From NCBI GenBank assembly GCA_964415045.1, contig CAYPZL010000007.1, positions 1 to 64,000 on the forward strand: a stretch of DNA of 64,000 nt, in the 5' to 3' direction. Source of the stretch: CAYPZL01 sp964415045. GTDB lineage: Bacteria; Planctomycetota; Phycisphaerae; Sedimentisphaerales; Anaerobacaceae. Of this stretch, positions 25,048 to 33,860 are shown piece by piece; position 1 is the stretch's first letter; each line of letters begins with the position of its first letter. Below the pieces are notes generated by a model. It ran no database searches, was not told the origin of the DNA, and saw only the letters and a list, made by a program, of their open reading frames with translations. A program made the translations under genes and the position numbers.

Positions 25048-25521
25048 ATGATTGATTTGAGACACAACCGGGCCCTGACGCTCGTGGAGATACTGGTCGT
25101 GGTGAGCATCATTGCGGTGCTGGCCACGTTCGTGATCACGTTGACGCTGCGCGTGGAGAACCAGTCGAAGGAAAACGCGTTGGCCAACGCCTATGCCCTG
25201 GTGGAGACGGCTTTGCAGGAATACCACGACTACAAGGGCGAATTTCCCGTGCAGCCGGTGCGCGATGCCAATTTTGCGGCCGACCACGTGGAGTTGATGT
25301 ACGAGGCGCTGCGGTCGGTGCCCGACTCGCGCGCGGTCCTCACGAAGATCAACGGCGTTCTGATCAAAGGCGGTTCCGGCGACAAATGGCAGATGTGCGA
25401 CGTGTGGGGCACCGCGCTCGACTATATCTATGTCCCGGGGGACAACTTCCCGGAATTGATTTCGGCCGGCCCGGACCGAAAGTTTGACACGGGCGATGAT
25501 ATCAGCAACCAGGACCTGTAG
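25048..25521 (+). CDS. GspG-like pseudopilin, short form (copy C)
   Basis: 157 residues from ATG 25048 (a GTG three codons upstream is also possible; neither has a strong ribosome site). The prepilin signal is RHNRA/LTLVEILVVVSIIAVLA with alanine before cleavage. The length and ending (LISAGPDRKFDTGDDISN) match a standard GspG major pseudopilin with its calcium loop. It lacks the long insertion present in the two other GspG-like genes, so it is the best candidate for the main pseudopilus subunit. The gap after the previous gene is 36 bases. Confidence 0.85.
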   Translation: MIDLRHNRALTLVEILVVVSIIAVLATFVITLTLRVENQSKENALANAYALVETALQEYHDYKGEFPVQPVRDANFAADHVELMYEALRSVPDSRAVLTKINGVLIKGGSGDKWQMCDVWGTALDYIYVPGDNFPELISAGPDRKFDTGDDISNQDL

Positions 25522-25533
25522 AGAGAATCAAGA

Positions 25534-26373
25534 ATGCGTGGCAGTGCACGCAGGACAACCGGTTTGACACTCATTGAGATGACTCTGGTCGTCGCCACGA
25601 TCGCCCTGCTGGTGGGCTTTGCCGTCCCGGCCGTGCGCTCGCTGCTGGGCTCCTTTCATTCGGAAGGGGGAGCCAGGAGCATGATCGAAGCGACGTTGAG
25701 TTCGGCCCGGGCCATGGCGGTGAGCCATCAGCGGTACGTGGGCGTTCGTTTCCAGAAGGGGTGCATCGCGAAGGATGCGAGCCGGCCGCTCGACCGCCTT
25801 GTGGAGGCGCCGCAGTACATGATCTTCATCATGCACGACAAAGAAGCGACGGGGTTGGGATCGGGCTTTCGAGCCGTCGAGGGGCTCCAGCCCGTCAGGC
25901 TGCCCGAGACGATGGGGGTCATGGCTCTTGGCGCGATGGCCGAGGATGCAGCCACGGGCGATGAAGATTTCGACACGACGGAGGAGTTGAATGACGTGAT
26001 GACGTTCTCGGTCGTTTTTTCCCCGGCGGGCAAGCTGATCGTGCACGACGTGCAGGTTCGCAATCGCGACGGGGTGGCCGACCCGGACAACGGCAGCGGA
26101 GGCTCCGGGGGGGCGTCTCGCGATCAGGTCTTCAATTCGCCGAAAAACATTTGCACTGACGGCACCGGCCGGTTCGTGCAGGACGACTATCCGGCCCTGG
26201 GTCTGGAGAAGGAGCCGAGCGTCACGAGCTTCGTGTTGTACCACCGAGAACGCCTGGCCGAGGTGTTTGAGAGGGATCCGCCCGGCGTCTGGTCGGAGTA
26301 CCTCCAGCGCCTCGCCGTCGACGAAACCATTTTTGTGAGCCCCTACACGGGCAAGCTGATCTCGTCGGAGTGA
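25534..26373 (+). CDS. GspH-like pseudopilin
   Basis: 279 residues. Prepilin signal RRTTG/LTLIEMTLVVATIALLVGFAVP. The following region (SARAMAVSHQRYVGVRF) matches the start of the GspH C-terminal domain, in which the first strand follows the SxARxxAxxxxxxV pattern. It is longer than a standard GspH (about 170), with a glycine/serine-rich insert (NGSGGSGGASRDQ) near residue 190. In type II systems GspH joins the pseudopilus body to the tip. It starts 12 bases after the previous gene. Confidence 0.8.
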   Translation: MRGSARRTTGLTLIEMTLVVATIALLVGFAVPAVRSLLGSFHSEGGARSMIEATLSSARAMAVSHQRYVGVRFQKGCIAKDASRPLDRLVEAPQYMIFIMHDKEATGLGSGFRAVEGLQPVRLPETMGVMALGAMAEDAATGDEDFDTTEELNDVMTFSVVFSPAGKLIVHDVQVRNRDGVADPDNGSGGSGGASRDQVFNSPKNICTDGTGRFVQDDYPALGLEKEPSVTSFVLYHRERLAEVFERDPPGVWSEYLQRLAVDETIFVSPYTGKLISSE

Positions 26374-26382
26374 CGCGGGAGC

Positions 26383-27159
26383 ATGGAACGGATGTCGCGA
26401 CAATCTGGATTTTCCCTGACGGAGACGTTGATGGCGGTCGGCACGCTGGCGGTGGGGTTGTTGTTCATCGCCGGGACGTTCATGACCGGCATCTTTCTTG
26501 CAACGGTCTCGACCGAGCGGACGATCGCGGCGGTTGCGGCGGATGAGGCGTTCGCCAAAGTCCGGTTGTTCGGCCTCGATCTGGGTGACCCCAATCTGAC
26601 GACGACCGGATTTCTGCCGTACCAGCCGGATGTGTCCATGGCAGCGCAGGAGTATCTGTATCCCTCGATCGTGGATCCGTGCGCGAGCCAGTACTCGTGG
26701 TCGGCGCTGTGCAAACGCGTATCGGACACGAGCCGTCTGGCGGAGATCACGGTATTTGTCAGCCGCCGGGTGGGAACCCATGGGAGATACTGGGTGCGCC
26801 AGGCGGATGCCGCCCAGGCGCTTGAAGAATCCGACCTGCCTCGTCCGGTGCGGGTCCAGGTCGAGCAGGACGCCGCCGCGCAGGGGACGGACGAGCTCCG
26901 GATCGTCGACGCCGTCCCGGGCGACAATGTGGACGAGAACGGCTTCATCGACGACGGCAGCACCCTCGTCTGCGACGGGACGGGACACATCTATCGCGTC
27001 CTGGAACGGTATGCGGATCGTCCGGACGTGATCAGGCTTGACCGTCCCTGGGAAGAACCGGACCCTGCGGCTGTGTGGGTGATTCCGCCGCCCGTGTCCG
27101 GGGGGCGAAATCCGTTCGTGGCGGTCTATCAAAGGGTCCTCAGATTTGAAGCAGAGTAG
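26383..27159 (+). CDS. GspI/PilV-like pseudopilin
   Basis: 258 residues. Prepilin signal RQSG/FSLTETLMAVGTLAVGLLFIAGTF with Glu at +5. The VGLLFIAGTF helix followed by TERTIAAVAADEAF is typical of PilV/GspI minor pseudopilins, although the standard GspI is only about 120 residues. Its place between GspH-like and GspJ-like genes supports this role in the tip complex GspI-J-K. It starts nine bases after the upstream stop, and its stop codon lies four bases before the next start. Confidence 0.78.
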   Translation: MERMSRQSGFSLTETLMAVGTLAVGLLFIAGTFMTGIFLATVSTERTIAAVAADEAFAKVRLFGLDLGDPNLTTTGFLPYQPDVSMAAQEYLYPSIVDPCASQYSWSALCKRVSDTSRLAEITVFVSRRVGTHGRYWVRQADAAQALEESDLPRPVRVQVEQDAAAQGTDELRIVDAVPGDNVDENGFIDDGSTLVCDGTGHIYRVLERYADRPDVIRLDRPWEEPDPAAVWVIPPPVSGGRNPFVAVYQRVLRFEAE

Positions 27160-27163
27160 CAGC

Positions 27164-28234
27164 ATGCGAAAGGCGTTTACTCTTATCGAGATGGTCGTTG
27201 CCCTGGGGATTCTGGTGCTGGTTCTGTCCTTCGCCGGGGTCATCTTTCAGGTGAGCATCGATTCGCATCGCATGGCCCTGGCCAACGCCGAGATCATGCA
27301 GAAGCTGCGTGTCATCACCGAGCAGTTGGAGGCGGATCTGAGCGGTCTCAATAAAGACGGGGAGATCTTCATCATCTGGGACGCCGAGCGCAAGCGCAAT
27401 TACACCGGCGCCAATCTGAACGATCCGGCCGCCTTCGAGCGATTCGACCGGATCATGTTCTTCGCGACGGGGGACTTCCAGACCTACGGCGCCAATCCGG
27501 TGATCCACGGCAATCTGGCGCGCATCTGCTACACTCTGGCGAACCGGCCGTCGCGAAGCGCCTCGGGCGATCCGTGCCGGCCCGAGGAGCAAAAGCCCGA
27601 GAAACGCATCCTGGCTCGGACGCTGCACATTCTCGTCCCGCCCGACGACCCGGATGATACGCTCGACACCAGCTCGTTCAGTGATAGCGACTGGGTCGAC
27701 TGGAACAGCAAGCGCGAGTACGACTATATCTCGCTGGCGGGCTGGCGGACGATGCCGGTGGAGGAGAAGCTCAACGCATTATCGGTGATCGGGGACATCG
27801 ACATCGAAAAGGACGGCGGCGACGTGGCCAGCACCGTCGGCGAGGCGGCACGCGGCGTGATCATCGATCTGTCGCAGGCGGATTCCGTGCACGCGGTTTT
27901 CTGCGAAGGCGTGAGTCAGTTTATGGTCCAGGGCTGGAGCGAGGCGCAGCAGCGGTGGATGCCGCAGGTCAATCCCGATGGGGACGGCAGCCTGGAGGAT
28001 GATTCCGATTTCTTCCTGGACGGAGCGGATATTCACCCGACGCAGAACCCCGGCTTGTGGTACCCGGACGGGGAGGCGACGTTTCGCAACGTCAGTGTCC
28101 CGCTGTCCGGGCGGTCCCTCAGCAATATCCCCGGCCTGGGCCGGGCGCTGAAGTTCACGTTTACGCTCCACGATTCCCGGGGCATCATCGAGAAGGGCAG
28201 AACTTTCACGCATATCGTTTATTTGGATCATTGA
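27164..28234 (+). CDS. GspJ-like pseudopilin
   Basis: 356 residues from ATG 27164; a TTG at 27146 would add six residues and overlap the upstream gene. Prepilin signal MRKA/FTLIEMVVALGILVLVLSFAGV with alanine before the predicted cleavage. QKLRVITEQLEADLSGL after the helix resembles the GspJ pattern, in which a long helix precedes a beta-rich pseudopilin domain. The C-terminus LKFTFTLHDSRGIIEKG also fits GspJ. It is larger than the common 200 residues. It would form part of the tip with the GspI-like and GspK-like proteins. Confidence 0.8.
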   Translation: MRKAFTLIEMVVALGILVLVLSFAGVIFQVSIDSHRMALANAEIMQKLRVITEQLEADLSGLNKDGEIFIIWDAERKRNYTGANLNDPAAFERFDRIMFFATGDFQTYGANPVIHGNLARICYTLANRPSRSASGDPCRPEEQKPEKRILARTLHILVPPDDPDDTLDTSSFSDSDWVDWNSKREYDYISLAGWRTMPVEEKLNALSVIGDIDIEKDGGDVASTVGEAARGVIIDLSQADSVHAVFCEGVSQFMVQGWSEAQQRWMPQVNPDGDGSLEDDSDFFLDGADIHPTQNPGLWYPDGEATFRNVSVPLSGRSLSNIPGLGRALKFTFTLHDSRGIIEKGRTFTHIVYLDH

Positions 28235-28237
28235 GTT

Positions 28238-30817
28238 ATGATGGCAGGACGGCCCAAAAGCAGACGGTGCAGGGAGGCGGGTTTGAGAGGCTCGGCCCTT
28301 ATTCTGACGGTGGTTCTGACGAGTCTCCTGGCGATCGTGGGCGTTCTCTTCGTGATGGCCGTACGCATCGACAAGATGGGCAGCGCGGCCGCGGCCGAGA
28401 GTCGGGAGCTCAATTTTGCCGTCGATACGCTGGTCGCACAGATCATCGAAACGCTCGTCGAAGATGTGCCCGGTGTGGACGACCGGCAGGAATACTACGA
28501 TTTTCCCGATGCCAACAACCCGTGGCTGGCGGAATTGGAGCCGTATAAGTCCGGGTCCGACTACTACTGGCGGCGGATCAGCGATCTGGCCGGCGCCCTG
28601 ACCGGTGAGGAGACGGACGTGGAGATCCGGATCGTCGGCGAGCACGAGGCGATCGACCTCAGCGACACGGGAACCAACGCGGATGCCGACGGCGACGGAG
28701 TGGGGGATTCCCGCTGGTTCGAGGTGCCTGGAATCGTCTCGAGCAAGGGCCGGCCGATCTACGCGGCCGTGCGTATCGTCGACAACGGCGGCATGCTCAA
28801 CGTGAACACCCATTGGAAGTTCGTCCACAATCATCCCGATCCCAACCAGGTGGACGGAACCAGCCAGCTCCAGATCAATGCGGCGGCGCTCGGCGTCGAT
28901 CCGGCCGACTTCTGGACGTCGAAGGAGGAGGACGCCGCCAGGGCGCTGCAGCGGGCCCGCACCAACGGCGCCGACGACGGCACGATGACCGGCCTGGCCG
29001 GCTACGAAGCCGGCGTCATCTGGACGTACGGAGAGCCCGATCTTGATCGCTATTCACCGTTCGATTTGTCGGACGAGCTGGAGCTGCGCTATCGATACCT
29101 GCTGAACCACACCGATCTCGATATGCGCCTGGAACAGTGGGGCCGATTTCGACAGAATACGATCTCCACGCCGGTGGATGGTGGAACGGGCGAGCTGGAC
29201 CAGTGGTACATTCGGGCCACCGGGCGGGGGCCGGCGGGAGAGGCCGACCCGAATTACGCGTATCGCCATGTCGCCACCATTCACAGCATGGACCGGATCA
29301 TCATGCCCAGGCCGCTGCGGACCTCGTCGGGCGTCGAGTTTCGCAAGATGGTCAATGTCAATACCGCCGACCAGGACCGTTTGCGTCAGGTGGTCAAGGC
29401 CGCCTTGTTGGAGGCGGATCCGAATTTGACCGATGAGCGAGTCGCCGCGCAGATCGTGGCGAACCTGGTGGACTTCATCGACGACGATTCGCAGATCACC
29501 GAGATCGACGAGTGGAGCTCCGCCATCTATGGATTCGAGCGGCCGTGCGTCTATATCTCCGAGTTGGCCTATCGCGAGGTAAAAGACAGTTCGGGCACCT
29601 CGCACAAATCCTATGCGATTGAACTGCACAAGCCGTACTTCGAGGATGACGATCCGTTATCGAGCGAATGGCAGCTCAAGATCTCCAGCCCCTTGGGTGA
29701 TGATCAGTTTCAGACCATAACCTGGTCGGGGACGCGGCGCTTCCATGTGCTTCGACTGGAAGATGTGGCTGCCCCTCTGACGGTCAACTTCGGTGATCCG
29801 CTGGAACCGACGGATACCATGTCTCAGTATGGATACGATCCGAGCGGCTACCAGAAGGCCGTCCAGGACGCCAATGACATCAAATTCGACACGCAGTCCA
29901 CCATTGAATTGCAGCGGAAGATGGGTAAGCGTGCCGACAATTGGCAAACGGTTGATTACCTGAAGGTCCCTGCCGGCTGGATCAGAGACGATGGTGTGCC
30001 CCGCAGCGTCGAACGGGACATCTCGCCGCACAAGTGCATTCGCGCTCTGTGGGCCACGGCCGCGAAGAGCCCGCCGACGCTCGGACAAATGAACAGCTTC
30101 GTGGACGAGGACACCGGGCTCGTTCAGGCTCACCCCGCCGACGCGCCTCTGACCAACATCGGGCAGTTGGGCATGGTCTTCGCCAAGAGCGCGTATGACG
30201 TGGCCAAGCGCAGCACGGCCGCCGATCTGCTTCTCGATTTGCGCGCGCCGAAGTATGTGCATCTGTTCAAGTATCTTACGGTCATGGACCCGACCGAGCA
30301 CATCCGGGGCGGCAGCTCCCGAGAGACCCGTGTCAAGGGCCGCGTTAACATCAATACGGCTCCGGCCTTCGTGCTGGCCCAGCTTCCCTGGATGCAATAC
30401 AAGGATGGCTCTCTCTTCGAGAGGGCGCGTGCCGTCGTGGACTACCGCAGCGACAGAGGTGCATTCGAGACGATTGCCGAGCTGATGCAGGTCACGGCCC
30501 TGCACAGCCTGGCTTTCGACGGAGACGACAATCAGCCTCGTGTGGAGCCGTCCTCTGGGAATTTTCTGCCCGGGCCTGACGTGATCGAACCCCCCGACAC
30601 CGCCCTCGACGATTTCGAAGAACGCGACCTGATCTTCACGCGCATCAGCGACCTGATTACCGTTCGCAGCGACGTGTTCACCGCGTACATCCTGGTCCGC
30701 ATCGGCACGGACGGCCCACAGCGGCGGATGATGGCGATCTTCGACCGCAGCGACGTGCTTGCATCCGACGACGACGTCGAGGTGATGGTCGTGTATCAGG
30801 TGCCCGACCCGCGGTAG
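28238..30817 (+). CDS. GspK-like large minor pseudopilin
   Basis: 859 residues, much larger than the usual GspK (about 320). The leader ends RG and the hydrophobic helix is SALILTVVLTSLLAIVGVLFV, without Glu at +5, a known feature of GspK. Two helix-hairpin-helix-like segments are visible (KMVNVNTADQDRLRQVVKAAL near residue 372 and VNINTAPAFVLAQLP near 705), as in the saposin-like part of GspK. The middle is an extended beta-rich insert. GspK caps the pseudopilus tip and may contact substrate. Its last 22 bases overlap the convergent inositol phosphatase gene. Confidence 0.82.
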   Translation: MMAGRPKSRRCREAGLRGSALILTVVLTSLLAIVGVLFVMAVRIDKMGSAAAAESRELNFAVDTLVAQIIETLVEDVPGVDDRQEYYDFPDANNPWLAELEPYKSGSDYYWRRISDLAGALTGEETDVEIRIVGEHEAIDLSDTGTNADADGDGVGDSRWFEVPGIVSSKGRPIYAAVRIVDNGGMLNVNTHWKFVHNHPDPNQVDGTSQLQINAAALGVDPADFWTSKEEDAARALQRARTNGADDGTMTGLAGYEAGVIWTYGEPDLDRYSPFDLSDELELRYRYLLNHTDLDMRLEQWGRFRQNTISTPVDGGTGELDQWYIRATGRGPAGEADPNYAYRHVATIHSMDRIIMPRPLRTSSGVEFRKMVNVNTADQDRLRQVVKAALLEADPNLTDERVAAQIVANLVDFIDDDSQITEIDEWSSAIYGFERPCVYISELAYREVKDSSGTSHKSYAIELHKPYFEDDDPLSSEWQLKISSPLGDDQFQTITWSGTRRFHVLRLEDVAAPLTVNFGDPLEPTDTMSQYGYDPSGYQKAVQDANDIKFDTQSTIELQRKMGKRADNWQTVDYLKVPAGWIRDDGVPRSVERDISPHKCIRALWATAAKSPPTLGQMNSFVDEDTGLVQAHPADAPLTNIGQLGMVFAKSAYDVAKRSTAADLLLDLRAPKYVHLFKYLTVMDPTEHIRGGSSRETRVKGRVNINTAPAFVLAQLPWMQYKDGSLFERARAVVDYRSDRGAFETIAELMQVTALHSLAFDGDDNQPRVEPSSGNFLPGPDVIEPPDTALDDFEERDLIFTRISDLITVRSDVFTAYILVRIGTDGPQRRMMAIFDRSDVLASDDDVEVMVVYQVPDPR

Positions 30818-31641
30818 TGGGGCCACTGGGTCTTGATGAGTTCCAGCAATTTGGCATGCACCTTTTTGTTGCCCGCCAGGACGTGCGAGGCCTGGGCTTC
30901 ATAGTGCTCCAGGTCGATCGGGAAGATCTTCTCGCCCAGCCAGTTGGTGACCACGCCGCCGGCCGCCTCGACGACGGCGGCGCCGCCGGCGATATCCCAC
31001 AGCTTCGGCGCGCAGACGACGGTGGCCACGAGCCCTCCCGTGCCGACGTAGGCCAATTGCAGCGCCGTGGTGCCCAGGTTGCGGAAACGCGATTGCTTCA
31101 TGATCTGGGCGACCCAGGCGGGCAGGGGATCGTCGAAATGGCTGTCCAGTCCCACGCTGGCGAACTTCGTGACGTCTTCTTCGCTGACAACGATGCGCCG
31201 GCCGTTGAGCTGGGCCTCGCCTCCCTTGACCGCCGTGAACATGGAATCGGTCGCGGGGTCGAACACCACGCCCACAACCGGCTCGCCCGCAAACATCGCC
31301 GCGATGCTCACGGTGAAGATCGGGATTCCGTGGGCGAAGTTGTTGGTCCCGTCGATGGGGTCGATGGCCCACCACAAAGCCGGTTCGGTTCGGGGCGCCT
31401 GCTTGAAAATCCTGCCCTGCTCGCCTTCCTCGCCGATGATGCCGTGATCGGGGTAGGTCTCTTTGATCCGCCGCACGATGATCTGCTGACACTGTGCGTC
31501 GGCCTGCGTGACCAGCTCGTTCTCGCTCTTCCGGACCGCCTTGACGTAGCGGATCTCTTCCATGGCGTGCTGCCCGCCGAGACGCGCCGCGACGACGGCC
31601 GTTTCCAGGAGCTGGCTCAAGTCTTTCTGTTCCAGTGGCAT
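30796..31641 (-). CDS. suhB: Inositol monophosphatase family protein
   Basis: 281 residues from ATG 31641; an upstream ATG at 31659 lacks a ribosome site, whereas GAAGGT precedes the chosen one. Metal and catalytic motifs are IIGEEGE (Glu), WAIDPIDGTNNFAHG (Asp pair) and LWDIAGGAAVVEAAGG. It hydrolyses inositol-1-phosphate or related sugar phosphates (fructose-1,6-bisphosphate, NADP and PAP in relatives), so the substrate is not settled. Convergent with the GspK-like gene, with a 22 base overlap of their 3' ends. The name suhB is by family resemblance only. Confidence 0.88.
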   Translation of the reverse strand: MPLEQKDLSQLLETAVVAARLGGQHAMEEIRYVKAVRKSENELVTQADAQCQQIIVRRIKETYPDHGIIGEEGEQGRIFKQAPRTEPALWWAIDPIDGTNNFAHGIPIFTVSIAAMFAGEPVVGVVFDPATDSMFTAVKGGEAQLNGRRIVVSEEDVTKFASVGLDSHFDDPLPAWVAQIMKQSRFRNLGTTALQLAYVGTGGLVATVVCAPKLWDIAGGAAVVEAAGGVVTNWLGEKIFPIDLEHYEAQASHVLAGNKKVHAKLLELIKTQWPHYRGSGT

Positions 31642-31662
31642 AAGGGCTACCTTCAGCATTGG

Positions 31663-31691
31663 TTGACACGATTACCCGGGTGTCCTATTCT
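31663..31691 (+). promoter_or_regulatory. Strong promoter immediately before the DUF2752 gene
   Basis: Perfect -35 TTGACA (31663-31668), 17 base spacer, TATTCT (31686-31691). The predicted start point near 31698 is only about three bases before ATG 31701, so the message would be almost leaderless unless a downstream GTG (31767, preceded by GGAG) is used. Confidence 0.7.
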
Positions 31692-31700
31692 ACCGTTGTC

Positions 31701-32168
31701 ATGTGCGAACGCCAACAGACAAATGCGAGCGGTGTGACCCGCAGGGCCTCGGCGCGGGAGCGGCAGGTGTCGGCCCTGATCGTTCTGGGGACGGTGCTTT
31801 GCTTTGGCACCTTGGCGTTGTTGCAGAAGCTTCACTTCGACTTCGGGCTGCTCTTCGGCCCTTGCGGGATGAAGCAGCGGACGGGCCTGCCGTGTCCGAC
31901 CTGTGGCATGACGACGTCCGTGCTGGCTTTTGCCCGCGGAGAAATATTTTTGGCGTTTTACGTTCAGCCGGCGGCGGCTTTTTTGTGCTCGCTACTGGTG
32001 GCTGGGGCATTTTTCGCTTTTCTGGCCGGTGTTTTCGGCGTATATTTCAGCGTCTTCGATCGGGTGCTGGCTACGGTCCGAATCAGAGATGTGATGGTGG
32101 GTTTGCTCGTTGTGCTGGCGGCGGGCTGGGCCGTGACCCTGGTTCGGGCGCTGGCCGCCCAGACCTGA
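31701..32168 (+). CDS. DUF2752 small membrane protein
   Basis: 155 residues from ATG 31701. The diagnostic DUF2752 motif FGPCGMKQRTGLPCPTCGMT, with three cysteines, is complete. Hydrophobic segments lie before the motif (ALIVLGTVLCFGTLALL) and after it (two more), giving about three membrane passes. The function of the family is unknown. An alternative start at GTG 31767 has a better ribosome site and would shorten the protein to 133 residues, nearer the family norm. It lies 41 bases upstream of serA and may be co-transcribed with it. Confidence 0.8.
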   Translation: MCERQQTNASGVTRRASARERQVSALIVLGTVLCFGTLALLQKLHFDFGLLFGPCGMKQRTGLPCPTCGMTTSVLAFARGEIFLAFYVQPAAAFLCSLLVAGAFFAFLAGVFGVYFSVFDRVLATVRIRDVMVGLLVVLAAGWAVTLVRALAAQT

Positions 32169-32209
32169 TGTAATCAACCAATGGATACGAAAATTCTTGG
32201 AAGGCTGCC

Positions 32210-33799
32210 ATGATCAAAGTCCTGATCACAGACAAACTGGCCCAGGAAGGGATCGATCTGATTAACGCTGCCGAGGGGGCGGAAGCCGTCGTCAAGACCG
32301 GCATCAGCGCCGATGAGCTGGCCGGGATCATTGGCGAATATGACGGCCTGATCATTCGCAGCGGGACGAAGGTGACGGCCAAGGTGCTGGAAAATCCCGG
32401 CCGGCTCAAGGGTGTCGCCCGCGCCGGCGTCGGTGTGGACAACATCGATATCCCCGCGGCCACGCGCAAAGGGATCATCGTGATGAACACTCCCGGGGGC
32501 AACACGCTCAGCGCCGCCGAGCACACCATGGCGCTGATGCTGTCCATGAGCCGCAACGTGGTGCCCGCCTGCAACAGCCTCAAGGCCGGAGCCTGGGATC
32601 GCAAGAAGTACATGGGCAATCAGCTCAACAACAAGGTCCTCGGTGTCATCGGTCTCGGTCGCATCGGTATGGCGGTGGTGAAAATGGCCCGCGGGTTCAA
32701 TATGAAGATCCTCGGCTACGATCCGCTGGCGGCCCCCACCGACGCCGAGCAAGCGGGCGTGGAGGTGACCGACGATCTCGAGCGGATCTTTCGCGAAGCC
32801 GACTACATCACGGTTCACGTGCCGCGAAACGAGCAGACGCTGAACATGATCGGCGCCGACCAGATCGCCATGATGAAACCGACCGTGCGGCTGGTCAACT
32901 GCGCTCGGGGCGGGATCGTCAACGAGGACGCCCTGTACGACGCGCTGGCGAACGAGCGCATTGCCGGGGCGGCCCTGGACGTGTTTTCCCAGGAGCCGCC
33001 AGAGAACCGGCGCTTCGCCGAGCTCGGCAATTGCCTGGTCACGCCGCATCTGGGAGCCAGCACGGAGGAGGCCCAGGTGGAGGTGGCCGTCGAGGCGGCG
33101 GAGATTCTGCTCGATGCGATCAAGGGCGGACCGTGGCGAAATGCGCTGAACGCTCCGGCGGCCGCCGGCGCCATGCCGCCGTTGGTCAGCCGCTACGCCG
33201 ACCTGGCGCGTCGCGTCGGCGTGTTGCTCAGCACCATCGCCCCGGGCAACATCAAAGAAATTCAGGTCCAGTATCGCGGTTCGATCGCCGGCATGGCGGT
33301 CGAGCCGGTCACGTTGAATTTCGCGATGGGGTTGCTGCAAAAGCACTTCGACATGCCCCTGAATCTGGTCAACACGCCGGTTCTCGCCAAGGAGCGCGGC
33401 ATCAGCATCGACGAGACGAAGAACACGGAGCCCAAAGACGTGGCCTCCAGCTTCGCTGCGACGGTTGTCACGAACAAGGTCAGGAGAACGGTCAGAGGTT
33501 CGGTCTTCGGCGAGACGCTGCTGCGCATCATCGAGATCGACGGATTCAACATCGAGATGACGCCCCAGGGAGCGGCGCTGGTGATTTTCAACGACGACAA
33601 GCCCGGCGTCATCGGCTCCGTGGGATCTGTGTGCGGCAAGCACGGCATTAACATCTGCACGATGGGTGTCGGTCAGAAGCTGGAGGAGCAGAAGGCTGTC
33701 CTGGCGGTGAGCCTGAACAGGGCGCCCGACGACGAAACCGTTCAGGAACTCGGTCAGCTCGATTTTATCAACGAGATGTACGTGTGCATGCTGGATTGA
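32210..33799 (+). CDS. serA: D-3-phosphoglycerate dehydrogenase
   Basis: 529 residues, the long type with substrate-binding, nucleotide-binding, intervening (ASB) and C-terminal ACT domains. Visible motifs are RSGTKVTAKVLE, GVIGLGRIGMAVVKMA for NAD, NCARGGIVNEDAL and PHLGASTEEAQ with the catalytic histidine region. The ACT domain occupies about the last 75 residues (IFNDDKPGVIGSVGSVCGK) and usually binds serine for feedback inhibition. It catalyses the first step of serine synthesis. The ribosome site TGGAAGG lies five bases before the ATG. Confidence 0.95.
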   Translation: MIKVLITDKLAQEGIDLINAAEGAEAVVKTGISADELAGIIGEYDGLIIRSGTKVTAKVLENPGRLKGVARAGVGVDNIDIPAATRKGIIVMNTPGGNTLSAAEHTMALMLSMSRNVVPACNSLKAGAWDRKKYMGNQLNNKVLGVIGLGRIGMAVVKMARGFNMKILGYDPLAAPTDAEQAGVEVTDDLERIFREADYITVHVPRNEQTLNMIGADQIAMMKPTVRLVNCARGGIVNEDALYDALANERIAGAALDVFSQEPPENRRFAELGNCLVTPHLGASTEEAQVEVAVEAAEILLDAIKGGPWRNALNAPAAAGAMPPLVSRYADLARRVGVLLSTIAPGNIKEIQVQYRGSIAGMAVEPVTLNFAMGLLQKHFDMPLNLVNTPVLAKERGISIDETKNTEPKDVASSFAATVVTNKVRRTVRGSVFGETLLRIIEIDGFNIEMTPQGAALVIFNDDKPGVIGSVGSVCGKHGINICTMGVGQKLEEQKAVLAVSLNRAPDDETVQELGQLDFINEMYVCMLD

Positions 33800-33860
33800 C
33801 GGGCAGGCGGCAGCTCGTTCGGGCGCTTCCGGGGACGGGGGCGTACGGTCGTTTGGGAAA

